IMG/VR virus record: IMGVR_UViG_3300037507_003888
Span: 1-29,747 of that record
Length of the DNA stretch: 29,747 nucleotides
Source: a virus
Direction: 5' to 3' (one strand)
Position 1 is the stretch's first letter; the number at the start of each line of letters is the position of its first letter. Below are positions 6,501 to 13,094 of the stretch, one piece after another. Below the pieces are notes generated by a model that saw only the letters and a program-made list of their open reading frames with translations, did no database searches and was not told where the DNA came from. The translations under genes and the position numbers were made by a program.

Positions 6501-7058
6501 TTCTACGCCGCCAAGGTCAATTGTCGTTCCCGACAGATAGATGTCACGGAAGCGAGCAGAAGCAGAACCTAAGTCATAGGCCTCGTTTGTGTTTGGGATA
6601 ATGTTCCCGCCAACATTTGTCTGACCATTAACTGTCAGTTGTCCAAAAGTTACTGAGGCTGAGGTTCCAACTGCCTGCCCAATGGCAACAGTTGGTGTTG
6701 CGGCTTCGCCAGAGTTGTTAGAGAGTGTGACACCCGTGCCAGCAACAAGAGATTCAACATACGAACCAATGGTATCGGTGGAAAGATTTACGGCATCATT
6801 AATCCATGTAGAGCCGTTCCATCGCAAGAAGTCGCCGGAGGAGGCTGATGTGATTGTTACGTCGCCAAGGTCGTTAATACTTGATAAAGATAAAGGAACG
6901 CTGGAGTAAGCAAGGCTGGTCCAAGCCGTTGAACCGTTGCCTATTTTAAATTTTGCTGTGTCTGTTTCTAAACCTATTTCTCCAGCAAACAAAACTGGGT
7001 TATTTGACGTCCATGACGCTGCTGTGGAGCGCTTGACTTGAATTCGTGCACCGGACAT
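3510..7058 (-). CDS. Long repeat-built tail fibre / receptor-contact protein
   Basis: This 1182-aa protein starts with a virion-attachment head (IQVKRSTAASW...GEIGLETDTAKFKIGNG, 6-42), like the N-terminal domain of phage tropism-determinant and fibre proteins. Three copies of a roughly 30-residue motif (GDVTITSASSGDFLRWNGS type) occur at about 63-91, 978-1004 and 1015-1041. Three larger units of about 100 residues (NADTA..L.TARTISL through VATSASVTFAHVSAP) lie at about 214-312, 641-737 and 757-846, joined by TGNV repeats. EAYDLGSASARFRDIYLSG (164-182) and NGTTTTVNTETINLADNIIVL (896-916) are motifs of beta-rich phage fibres. The last roughly 95 residues form a distinct C-terminal head ending in NTWVLVGDISA. 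It overlaps the preceding gene by one base (TAATG). Confidence 0.85.
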   Translation of the reverse strand: MSGARIQVKRSTAASWTSNNPVLFAGEIGLETDTAKFKIGNGSTAWTSLAYSSVPLSLSSINDLGDVTITSASSGDFLRWNGSTWINDAVNLSTDTIGSYVESLVAGTGVTLSNNSGEAATPTVAIGQAVGTSASVTFGQLTVNGQTNVGGNIIPNTNEAYDLGSASARFRDIYLSGTTIDLGGVEITSDGTDISFSGGMSVGGSANFVGDLTGNADTASTLETARTISLAGDLSGSVSFDGSQNVTITATVQPDSIALGTDTTGNFVNDLTAGTGVTVTHTPGEGSSPTVAIGQSVATSASVTFAHVSAPVTGNVTGDVSGNAVTATALQTARTIAGQLFDGSASISIAPTDLTGVTSTAAEINILDGATLSTTELNYVDGVTSAIQTQMDAKAPLASPTFTGTVTVPAPTNPTDAATKAYADAIGAGINWHNSVETATAAALPNTPTYANGTNGVGATLTASANARLVMDGINTTTGDRVLVKDQADATQNGIYVVTAQGSVSVPYVLTRASDHDNLNDEVVRGDAVYVANGATNINQGFIISSEGTGENDKHVLGTDDMNWSQFTGAANITAGTGITKTGNTLSIGQSVATSASVTFAHVAADVTGNVTGNVTGNVNGNVTGNVTGNVTGSSGSTTGNAATATALQNARTISLSGDVSGSVSFDGTSNVSISATVQPDSVALGTDTTGNFMSDLTQGTGVTITHTPGEGSNATIAIGQAVATSSSVTFAHVSAPLTGNVSGNVTGNVTGNLTGNADTATSLQTSRAISLGGDLSGSASFNGSSDITITATVQPDSVALGADTTGNYMSDVTAGTGVTVTHTPGEGSSATIAIGQAVGASDNPSFAGITADGVQIGISASAEIDTTAGNLVIDSAGGTVTIDDNLIISGDLTVNGTTTTVNTETINLADNIIVLNSNETSAPSQNAGIEVERGTSANVAVRWNETSDKWEITEDGSTYYDIATTFYVDGQSITSLDEIGDVSITSASAGQFLKWNGSAWVNDSIPTINTLDDVGDVTITSATAGDFLKWNGSAWVNDPIDLGTDTTGSYVKSLSIFASAGLDLSSTDDNGDKTFTLSLADVSTNAQIASYTLVLGDKNKIVEMNVASGNNLTVPPNSSVAFPVGTQINILQVGAGQTTVVQGSGVTVNAAPGLKLRTQWSYATLIKRATNTWVLVGDISA
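4789..4848. repeat. Five 12-bp repeats in the fibre gene (TGNx linkers)
   Basis: Five diverged 12-bp units of the form tttccngtgaca encode TGNV/SGNV/TGNL spacers between two large repeats of the fibre. They match the cluster at 5161-5244 in sense but are more diverged in sequence. Confidence 0.7.
5161..5244. repeat. Seven 12-bp tandem repeats in the fibre gene (TGNV units)
   Basis: Seven units of the form cccagttacatt, the first three nearly identical, encode successive Thr-Gly-Asn-Val steps at residues 607-633 of the fibre. Near-identity of adjacent copies points to recent slippage, so copy number may vary between phages. Confidence 0.85.
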
Positions 7059-7264
7059 TACAAGACACCTCCATCAAAAGTAAAAATTAAATTATTTGAC
7101 ACTTCAGCCTCATCTATTTCAAGAATACCACCATCCAGATTGTCTACGGTGAATGCTATGTCTTCTGGGTTCAGCAGCCACTTTTCCCCGTCCCATGTCC
7201 ATGTCTTGGCACCAGATGAGTGAGTATCCCCTATTGAGGGAGAGTTTGGGAAATTTATTGCCAT
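7058..7264 (-). CDS. Small fibre-associated protein
   Basis: The 68-aa product begins [20 protein letters not shown] followed by [10 protein letters not shown]. This 'G-D-x-x-x-x-G-x-x-W-x-W-D-G-x-x-W' pattern is typical of short beta modules in phage fibre and baseplate proteins. The remainder is acidic and ends in FTFDGGVL. It overlaps the genes on both sides by one base (TAATG), so it is probably made in fixed ratio with them. It could be an adaptor or capping piece of the long fibre; no specific function can be read. Confidence 0.7.
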   Translation of the reverse strand: MAINFPNSPSIGDTHSSGAKTWTWDGEKWLLNPEDIAFTVDNLDGGILEIDEAEVSNNLIFTFDGGVL

Positions 7265-7857
7265 TAGCCAATTCCCCCTATTTCAACCCAAAATGAGTCG
7301 TAGCGAACAAAAGTTCTCCCCGTGTCCGATTCAAACCATAAATCACCCTCAGCCAAACCAGCAGTTGGGGCTGCATCAGAAACAGTTACGGACGAACCAC
7401 CTGTAGTTACCCAAGAATTACCTTCGCGAACGTAAAGAGTGTCGTCGTCAATATCAAACCAAAGGGAGCCTTCAATTGGACTTCCCGGTGCTTCCGAAGA
7501 AACGGTTGCACCGCCCTGAGCCGCGAGCCAATTTGAATTGGACCTAAAGTAAAGTCGGTTGTTAGTATTGTCAATCGCAATTGCCCCATCTGGCAATACG
7601 GCTTCTGGGGCTCCTGCAGTAGTAAGAGTAACAATACCCAAGGCTGCCTTGAAGGCGTCGTCTGTTTGAAGCATGTTTGCTGAATCTCTAAAAAGGTTGG
7701 TGTCAAAGGTTGCGGAGCCTGAAGACCAATTAAGACGACCGCCGGCATCAATTCTGACTCGTGCGTAATTATCCCCGTTCACGCGGACAGAAAATGTCTC
7801 GTCGCTGACTGTGGAAAATTCAATTCCACGTAATGGGGTGCCAACAAATCTTGTCAT
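7264..7857 (-). CDS. Fibre-type virion protein with two W/Y-rich repeats
   Basis: The 197-aa protein has an N-terminal part (1-75) that resembles fibre shafts. It then has three tandem modules in which an acidic turn is followed by [24 protein letters not shown] and [12 protein letters not shown] (at about 102, 140 and 181). The last two modules each also contain G-x-LWFxxDxxT. Such 'product-description' modules recur in phage fibres and are thought to fold as small beta units. The gene starts with ATG 11-12 nt after a GAGG and follows a 60-bp gap containing only a weak hairpin. The function is inferred from context. Confidence 0.7.
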   Translation of the reverse strand: MTRFVGTPLRGIEFSTVSDETFSVRVNGDNYARVRIDAGGRLNWSSGSATFDTNLFRDSANMLQTDDAFKAALGIVTLTTAGAPEAVLPDGAIAIDNTNNRLYFRSNSNWLAAQGGATVSSEAPGSPIEGSLWFDIDDDTLYVREGNSWVTTGGSSVTVSDAAPTAGLAEGDLWFESDTGRTFVRYDSFWVEIGGIG

Positions 7858-7917
7858 GTGAATTCAGCCTCAACTGTTTTCTTATTGTTTGTGTCCCTCA
7901 AGACACTATGGATATTG

Positions 7918-9372
7918 CTAACCCGTAATTACTACCGTAAACGCATTTGATGCTGGGGCCACAGAGAAAGAAACAGTTACCGTATCGGCTGTTGTCCTTT
8001 CTACGTCTGCTATTACTGTGTCATAACTAGAAGTATCATAAACCTGCACGACTACTGCTCTGGTTCCAAAGTTGTGGGTAATTACGTGAGCAACATCGAC
8101 TCCGTTGCCGACAGCCTTTGAGGCAACTCGAGCAAGTACAGGAGTGCTTGTGTTGGCTCCCGAGGATGAGGTTTCGGCAAGTGTTGCTCGTGCAGCAGAA
8201 GCGGAAACTGCGTTAGTTCCACCTTGGTCTAGTGGCAGTGTTCCGGTGGTGTCATTAGAGCCTTGTGCAAGGTCAATTACATCTCGGCTGATGACTCCGT
8301 TTGTGTAGGTAAGTCCGTCTCCCGCAATATTCGAGTCAATTTTTAGACCTGCGGAAGCAGTCGACAAACCAGAGATTCCTGCATCAAGTTTGATTCCGAC
8401 TGAGTCAGAAGTAATTTCCAGACCAGTGTTAGCACCTACGGTTACCGATAGGACGCCTGCGCTATAGCCGAGACCGTCTCCCGCTGCGTCAGACTTGATT
8501 CGCAGGGCATCGGAATGAACCTCGATACCGGTCCCAACATTGACGTTGAGAGTGCTACCAGACTTACTAAGAGCATCACCCGCATCAATTTGACCAGTAC
8601 CAGAGAATTGTGTGAACGTAAGTCCAGTAGTGCCGAGAGTAATCGTGTCGTTGGTTGTGAGAACAAACCCTTGGTCACCGTTTGTTGTGCCTTCTGCGAT
8701 GAAGGTAAATGCACCCGCAGTTACCTTGCCCGAAGTATCAAAGTCATCGGCGCGAACTGCTGCACCAGATGCCTGAACAACATAGATACCGTTTTCTGAT
8801 GCAGTGCTTTGGTCCTTAACAAGAACACGGTCACCAGTTGCAAGTACGACTCCGTCAACTGTGTCTCCGTTCTCGAGACCAGAAGCAAGAAGTACGGGTG
8901 CGGTTGTTGCAACACGAGATGATGCTTTAACATCAAGTCCCTGACGTGCAGAGTCAACATAACCCTTAGTGGCGACATGAGCGGCGTCGGTTGGTGTTGC
9001 CGCTTTGAAGTTTCCACTTGCATCACGAATTACAAGTTTTGAAGCAGTCGCATCCGCAGTAGCGTCTTCAAGTTTTGTCTTGTCTGAAGAGGACATGACA
9101 CCATCCGCTGATGTCGTTGCAAGAACTGGAGTAAAAGTTAAAGCGCCGTTAGACTCACTGATTGTAAGCGCCGCTGAAGCACTGCCAGCAGACGAGGCTG
9201 AATGGACCATTTTGCGCCATGCGCTACCCGTATAAACCTTGATTGTTTTTTCGGTAGAATTGTAAACTAACCTGCCCTCAAAATTGTCAACAGAAGGGTC
9301 AGAGGCGACGACCTGAAACTTGCCGTTCTGGAGTTCGTTCTGGTTAAGATTTAAATTTGTTACAAATTTCAT
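7918..9372 (-). CDS. Tail fibre protein
   Basis: The 484-aa protein opens with a short attachment-like region (FEGRLVYNSTEKTIKVYTGSAW, 31-52 in part), then TKLEDATADATASKLVIRDASGNF. A module at about 134-278 (ATKGYVDSARQGLD ... DRVLVKDQ ... ENGIYVV ... TFTQFSG) has a diverged counterpart at about 418-590 of the 1182-aa fibre. The middle contains repeats of the 'SKSGSTLNVNVGTGIEV' kind. The C-terminal roughly 80 residues (VASKAVGNGVDVAHVITHNF onward) contain a HxITHNxG pattern also present in the next gene. A strong GGAGGT lies 9 nt upstream of the ATG, so it is likely translated at a high level. Confidence 0.8.
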   Translation of the reverse strand: MKFVTNLNLNQNELQNGKFQVVASDPSVDNFEGRLVYNSTEKTIKVYTGSAWRKMVHSASSAGSASAALTISESNGALTFTPVLATTSADGVMSSSDKTKLEDATADATASKLVIRDASGNFKAATPTDAAHVATKGYVDSARQGLDVKASSRVATTAPVLLASGLENGDTVDGVVLATGDRVLVKDQSTASENGIYVVQASGAAVRADDFDTSGKVTAGAFTFIAEGTTNGDQGFVLTTNDTITLGTTGLTFTQFSGTGQIDAGDALSKSGSTLNVNVGTGIEVHSDALRIKSDAAGDGLGYSAGVLSVTVGANTGLEITSDSVGIKLDAGISGLSTASAGLKIDSNIAGDGLTYTNGVISRDVIDLAQGSNDTTGTLPLDQGGTNAVSASAARATLAETSSSGANTSTPVLARVASKAVGNGVDVAHVITHNFGTRAVVVQVYDTSSYDTVIADVERTTADTVTVSFSVAPASNAFTVVITG

Positions 9373-9395
9373 GTAGGTTTACCTCCAGAGTTCCT

Positions 9396-10073
9396 CTATG
9401 AAAGATACGCCTTTCCGGCGAAAGAGTGTGAGAAGGTCACCGTTAGGGCGTTTTCTGATATATAGGTGACCTCGCCAATGACCTTGCTTTGAGCGCTATC
9501 GACAATGCTTACATTGGGGAAAAATCGCATGTTGTGCGTGATATTCCACGTACTCGAAGCAGATGCTTGGTTATGGACAAAACGCGAACGTGACCTCACC
9601 TCCTCGATGGCGCCCTGAATAGTTGTAGAAGTTATTTCTGAGGTTGGATTAAAAATCAAAGTCGCAGCATCACCAGAGTCAGAAAAAGCGTCATTTACAT
9701 ATTCGACTGTCGCATAGTTCAACTGTACAACTGGGTCAATATTTGGAACCAGGTCAGCAAGGTCGACTGTTCCATTGATTGAATTTTTATCTATTGAAAT
9801 AAAATATTTATTTATCCCGGCGCCCTTAATTCTTTCAGTAACTTCGTAAGTAACACCTTGAGGCAACGTTGCCGTGTCGTTGGTAGCGTAAAGAGACACT
9901 GAGAATGAGCCAGATGCACTTAATTGTGCTGTAATTTCTGTTGGAGAGATTGTGATATTGTCCGATGACTGACGCATTGGGGATGTAAGAAGAAAATTGA
10001 CGCGTCCTGTCGAAGGGGCTCCCGTTCCAGACTCAACGTAGGTTCCGGTGACGGTAATTGGTGTGAAAGCCAT
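9396..10073 (-). CDS. Minor tail / fibre protein with actinophage-type N-terminus
   Basis: The 225-aa product begins with a beta-sandwich region (FTPITVTGTYVESGTGAPSTG, VNFLLTSPM, about 1-120) of the type I know from minor tail proteins of actinobacterial phages. LNYATVEYVNDAFSDS (118-133) is a short linker. The C-terminus (170-225) has WNITHNMRFFPNVSIVDS, a motif shared in outline with the neighbouring fibre's C-terminus and typical of receptor-proximal beta domains. The start overlaps the stop of the tail-terminator gene (TAATG). It sits where a tail tube gene would often be, but its sequence does not look like a tube protein. Confidence 0.65.
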   Translation of the reverse strand: MAFTPITVTGTYVESGTGAPSTGRVNFLLTSPMRQSSDNITISPTEITAQLSASGSFSVSLYATNDTATLPQGVTYEVTERIKGAGINKYFISIDKNSINGTVDLADLVPNIDPVVQLNYATVEYVNDAFSDSGDAATLIFNPTSEITSTTIQGAIEEVRSRSRFVHNQASASSTWNITHNMRFFPNVSIVDSAQSKVIGEVTYISENALTVTFSHSFAGKAYLS

Positions 10074-10462
10074 TATTGTGCCTTTTGTGTTACGTTGACG
10101 GTGACTGCGTGCAAAATAGTATCATCTGTTGAATCAAAAATCCTTTGTATGTCAGCCACTCTAACCTTTAATACAAGTTGGTCTGCATTGAGTGTGGCGT
10201 TATCAAGCGCAGCAACGACTTCGTTGATTATGGCCACATTTTCTGAGGTGCGCACTTGCCACAAACTGACCTGAACCATTCTGGTTCTTGCCAGCACCAA
10301 ACTGTCCCCAAGAAGTGCCGGAGTGTTTGACAATTCATCAAAAATAGTGATATAAGGATAAGTGGTTTCTGGTGGCGCAATGTCTCTAAATATGCGCGTA
10401 GATACCTCAGTTATTGTGTCATTCAATAACACAGTTCTGATTGCTCCGCCGATAGAAGCCAT
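10073..10462 (-). CDS. DUF3168-like tail terminator / completion protein
   Basis: The 129-aa protein has the size, gene order and core motif of DUF3168 tail-completion proteins: IFRDIAPPETTYPYITIFD (24-42), then LARTRMVQVSLWQ and a helix (AIINEVVAALDN) before the last strands. This family caps the tail tube and contacts the neck. It follows the gp10-like gene and overlaps it by one base. Its presence points to a siphovirus or myovirus type of tail. Confidence 0.7.
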   Translation of the reverse strand: MASIGGAIRTVLLNDTITEVSTRIFRDIAPPETTYPYITIFDELSNTPALLGDSLVLARTRMVQVSLWQVRTSENVAIINEVVAALDNATLNADQLVLKVRVADIQRIFDSTDDTILHAVTVNVTQKAQ

Positions 10463-10974
10463 TACGCCTCCATGTCGACGACAAATGTTTTACCCTTTAG
10501 GGCCTTGGTTTTTCGAGTATATGCAATTTGTAAATTCCTGACAACGTGGCTCCCAGCAACCTTTGCAACATTATTTCTTGCCGGACGCATAAATGGACGT
10601 GGCTGCAATTTGGTTGTTCCAAATTCCAAATCTTTTGCAAATGGTGCTTTGCTGCCAAACTCTGCTACTGCTGGATTTTGATTTGGCCTACTAACAACTT
10701 TTTGATAAAGGCTTGACTCAAGGTCCCCACCCCGAGTTGCCGCGGGCGGCTCTCCCGGAGATGAAGACATTCTTTTTACGCCATTCTTTGTGTATTCCTT
10801 GTAGGAACCTTTATGAAGAATGAGTTTTTGCGCTTCATTTAAGCCCACAATTGACAACTCTTCTGCTGCTTTTCGCATTTGATAAACGCCTGCCAAAATA
10901 ATGCTTTTGATTTCCGGCTCAACAGCAGCAAGCGCCGCATAAACCTTCTGGGTTGGTGTGCTTTTTTTTGCCAT
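10462..10974 (-). CDS. HK97 gp10-like neck protein
   Basis: From the ATG at 10974 the product is 170 aa. KAPFAKDLEFGTTKLQPRPF followed by MRPA (about 112-135) is the hallmark of the HK97 gp10 family, in which the E-F-G-T core and RPFxxPA close the fold. The N-terminal helix carries EIKSIILAGVYQMRKAAEEL. A longer reading to 11034 exists, but the ATG at 10974 follows the preceding stop by one base and has AGGA upstream, so I prefer it. Proteins of this family sit at the head-tail interface. Confidence 0.8.
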   Translation of the reverse strand: MAKKSTPTQKVYAALAAVEPEIKSIILAGVYQMRKAAEELSIVGLNEAQKLILHKGSYKEYTKNGVKRMSSSPGEPPAATRGGDLESSLYQKVVSRPNQNPAVAEFGSKAPFAKDLEFGTTKLQPRPFMRPARNNVAKVAGSHVVRNLQIAYTRKTKALKGKTFVVDMEA

Positions 10975-10975
10975 G

Positions 10976-11308
10976 TTAACGAAGCGTCCTTCTGCATTCT
11001 GCTCTAATATGCGTTCTTGTGTAAAGCAAAGCATCTATCTCATAGGTTCCGTCGACCACCTGATGAAATCCGCCGACAACAATTTGGTCGCCGTATGTAA
11101 CGCTTGCGCTTAATGGAAGTCGGCACACGATGTTTCTTTCTTCGCTCATCTGTCCAGTGGTTGATTCATCTACGTCTTCTGAATTTTTCTGATGAATTGA
11201 ACCAAAAACGGTTGTATCGGTCCCGACATTTGTCCAAATTCCTTCTGCCTGATTTGCAAAACCAGGTGTCATATTCTTTATGGTTATTGCTGTTCGTGCA
11301 CCACGCAT
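10976..11308 (-). CDS. Head-closure / head-tail joining protein
   Basis: The 110-aa beta-rich protein lies between a gp6-like adaptor and a gp10-like protein, the usual position of SPP1 gp16-type head-closure proteins. Visible features are GTDTTVFGSIHQKNSE and, near the end, GDQIVVGGFHQVVDGTYEID, which fits the small beta-barrel of that family. The call rests mainly on gene order. The start is ATG, one base after the preceding TGA. Confidence 0.55.
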   Translation of the reverse strand: MRGARTAITIKNMTPGFANQAEGIWTNVGTDTTVFGSIHQKNSEDVDESTTGQMSEERNIVCRLPLSASVTYGDQIVVGGFHQVVDGTYEIDALLYTRTHIRAECRRTLR

Positions 11309-11309
11309 T

Positions 11310-11870
11310 TCACAGAACCACCCTTCGCCTAAATCGCTTCACCGAATTTAGTTCCCTATCGGTGAATCCACCTTCTCCGCCATCAGGAAACAAATAATCT
11401 GTTCCTTCAACTTTGAATCTCGCAAGACCCTGTGCGTCTATTAAAAACTTGCCCATCTCTCGCGTTGCCGCGGAGTAAAGAACACGCTCTAGAGCAACAG
11501 TATCTGGTCCTGTCATTCCTGCTGTGTATGTAACTAGCGCTTGATTTCCCGTGCCAGCAATTCTTATGTTGTCGATGCCCCAAGGGAAAATATCGAAGTC
11601 AGTAATATTTTGCTGAACTTCATCTCCGGGAAGACCAACAAAAAAACTGGTTACGCTTTGAACCGGCGCATGACGTAAAAAAATCTGTCTTTGATTTGGA
11701 ACAAGTTTGTGTTCTTCCTCGGTAAAGACCTGAGCCCCCAACGGACGATTTAGATAATATGCAAGTTCGGATTCAAGTGCTCCGAGAATCGACATTGCTG
11801 CATCCTGTTGGGAATCCGTAAAGGTTTTTCCCATATAGAGTTCGAGGTCGTCATAGGTGAGAATAGCCAT
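11310..11870 (-). CDS. gp6/gp15-like head-tail connector (adaptor)
   Basis: The 186-aa protein begins with LTYDDLELYMGKTFTDSQQD and a long helix (AAMSILGALESELAYYLNR), the pattern of the phage gp6-like adaptor family that docks on the portal. Further on come VQSVTSFFVG, a central LVTYTAGM strand typical of the family, a helix with VLYSAATREMGK, and a basic C-terminal end (KRFRRRVVL). There is no Shine-Dalgarno; a TATTAT box lies 7 nt upstream. It is preceded by a 41-bp gap. Confidence 0.75.
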   Translation of the reverse strand: MAILTYDDLELYMGKTFTDSQQDAAMSILGALESELAYYLNRPLGAQVFTEEEHKLVPNQRQIFLRHAPVQSVTSFFVGLPGDEVQQNITDFDIFPWGIDNIRIAGTGNQALVTYTAGMTGPDTVALERVLYSAATREMGKFLIDAQGLARFKVEGTDYLFPDGGEGGFTDRELNSVKRFRRRVVL

Positions 11871-11877
11871 AAGGCTG

Positions 11878-11883
11878 ATAATA
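11878..11883 (-). promoter_or_regulatory. Possible -10 element before the gp6-like gene
   Basis: TATTAT on the minus strand ends 7 nt before the ATG at 11870, which has no ribosome binding site. This is close to the 6-nt geometry seen at other genes here, but the spacing differs by one and there is no TGN extension. Confidence 0.3.
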
Positions 11884-11911
11884 CACCAGTATGCAAAATT
11901 ATTTTATTTGG

Positions 11912-12310
11912 CTACTCTGGCGACTCGCATACCCAGAATATGTTCTTGTACGCGAATGCCACATATTCTTCATCGCCGAGGTCCATTATGAAGCCCATAT
12001 CCTCAGCATTTATGCGCACATCCACCCTGTCGATATACCCAAAACATGAGTGCATAATCACGTTTTCGTCGTCAAGCATCTCCCAGTCATACCTGACTTC
12101 TACTCTTTTCCCAAGTTCAAAAGCGCTGTGAATCATCCCCGTTGTGGTAATTCTTGAAATAAGTGACTCATACGGGTTTTCGGGATTGAAGTCATCTCGC
12201 ATCGTAAACAACTTGTAGATTGCAGTTTTTACAATTGCGTACGCGTGCGGGTGTCCCCATGCATCGTTGAAGTCATATTGCGCCGAGTCTTCTTGCTCTG
12301 GTTCTTTCAC
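11912..12310 (-). CDS. Unknown small acidic protein in the neck region
   Basis: The 132-aa product starts with GTG, the only in-frame start that keeps the N-terminus. It is acidic (KEPEQEDSAQYDFNDAW at the start), has HPHAYAIVKTAIYKLF, and ends in two beta-like segments (HSCFGYIDRVDVRI; EYVAFAYKNIFWV). The C-terminal half could be a small SH3-like barrel such as those that bind ligands or partner proteins; this is a guess. It lies between the capsid and connector genes, so a structural or head-decoration role is possible. I do not recognise a family. Confidence 0.6.
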   Translation of the reverse strand: MKEPEQEDSAQYDFNDAWGHPHAYAIVKTAIYKLFTMRDDFNPENPYESLISRITTTGMIHSAFELGKRVEVRYDWEMLDDENVIMHSCFGYIDRVDVRINAEDMGFIMDLGDEEYVAFAYKNIFWVCESPE

Positions 12311-12317
12311 AAGAGAT

Positions 12318-12476
12318 TTACTTTGTTTCGATGTTCCCTAAAGAAGAAACAGTGATGGGAAGCACTTTGTACTTTTTTGCTTCATCTACCGTAAGCCTGT
12401 CGCCCTTACTATGAACGCGAACAGCAACTCCATTACGTGTTTCAAAGATGTCTCTTGGTGCGATTATGTGTGTCAT
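12318..12476 (-). CDS. Small 52-aa protein of unknown function
   Basis: This ORF fits the 175-bp space between its neighbours, with 7 nt to the next start. The product reads MTHIIAPRDIFETRNGVAVR, continues through VHSKGDRLTVDEAKKYKV and ends GNIETK. It looks like a compact beta-beta-alpha unit, with GDRLTVDEAKKYKVLP resembling small phage head or neck proteins in which a substrate-entry sentence 'G-x-x-L-T-x-x-x-A' is common. A TGCTAATAT element ends 6 nt before the ATG, strong support for a real leaderless gene. The function is unknown. Confidence 0.65.
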   Translation of the reverse strand: MTHIIAPRDIFETRNGVAVRVHSKGDRLTVDEAKKYKVLPITVSSLGNIETK

Positions 12477-12482
12477 GACTTC

Positions 12483-12491
12483 ATATTAGCA
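12483..12491 (-). promoter_or_regulatory. Extended -10 promoter for the 52-aa gene (leaderless)
   Basis: TGC-TAATAT on the minus strand ends exactly 6 nt before the ATG at 12476 and overlaps the stop codon of the hydroxylase gene. This is the best match to the shared TGN-TANNNT-N6-ATG pattern, and it could drive the neck and fibre genes downstream of the capsid terminator. Confidence 0.55.
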
Positions 12492-13016
12492 GACGTCAAG
12501 TATCAAATGAACACGGTCAAAATGCCAATTATTATGCACGCTATGTAGTTTCCCCGTATTGTTTATTTCCCATATCTCCCCTTGCGGTATGTGCATAACT
12601 TCTCCATCCACCTCAAATACGCATTCATCGCTCGTGCGAATTGGAAGGTGGAATCTTCTTGTTACTTGCAGCAGTTCTGTTGCATCTTTGTGGCGTCCAA
12701 TACTTTTATTGGAACGCAAAAGAACAAGATTTGCTCTTCTTATGTTGTTGTGCTCTTTTATGCTCAAAAGATAGTTTGATATTTCGTCAATATGTTTTGA
12801 GAACAATTGATAAAAGCGAGGCGCTAACTTCTTTGCCGTTGACAATTCATTGAATATAATCGGAATTGTCATTGTGTCGCGATGGCCAATTATATTTTCT
12901 TGACGATATGTAAAAGTCTTCCAAGAATCTTCTGGCAGCGAAGCCATTGTTTTTTCTATTGATTCAATGTCGTACTTGCCGACGAATCGAAAATTGAAAT
13001 CTTTATCTAGTGCCAT
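12486..13016 (-). CDS. Aspartyl/asparaginyl beta-hydroxylase-like 2OG oxygenase
   Basis: From the ATG at 13016 the product is 176 aa. It shows the pattern of the Asp/Asn beta-hydroxylase family: RANLVLLRSNKSIGRHKD with iron pair His109-x-Asp111, RRFHLPI (120-126), EVDGEVMHIPQGEIWEINN (135-153), the third ligand His158 in KLHSVHN, and RVHLILDV (168-175) with the 2OG-binding Arg. These enzymes hydroxylate Asp, Asn or related residues of proteins or small molecules. An earlier ATG at 13052 exists but lies inside the terminator hairpin of the capsid gene, so I use 13016. No clear Shine-Dalgarno or promoter precedes it, so expression may depend on read-through. Its position directly after the major capsid gene is unusual. 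Confidence 0.75.
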   Translation of the reverse strand: MALDKDFNFRFVGKYDIESIEKTMASLPEDSWKTFTYRQENIIGHRDTMTIPIIFNELSTAKKLAPRFYQLFSKHIDEISNYLLSIKEHNNIRRANLVLLRSNKSIGRHKDATELLQVTRRFHLPIRTSDECVFEVDGEVMHIPQGEIWEINNTGKLHSVHNNWHFDRVHLILDVC

Positions 13017-13021
13017 AAGCC

Positions 13022-13071
13022 CATAAAAGACGAAACCCCCGCCTCGGTCCATTTCTGGACTTTGGCGGGGG
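13022..13071 (-). terminator. Rho-independent terminator after the major capsid gene
   Basis: On the minus strand CCCCCGCC (13071-13064) pairs with GGCGGGGG (13043-13036). Between them is an inner stem GTCCA/TGGAC closed by a GAAA tetraloop. The hairpin is followed by TTTCGTCTTTT. It begins 23 nt after the capsid stop codon. It is probably partial, because co-directional neck genes follow. Confidence 0.85.
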
Positions 13072-13094
13072 CCTCGACTAAGCCGTGAGGCTCA

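Noticed and set aside
3510-7058. Diversity-generating retroelement target in the fibre (the N-terminus resembles tropism-determinant proteins)
   Set aside because: No reverse transcriptase, template repeat or variable repeat with A-site pattern is visible in the window.
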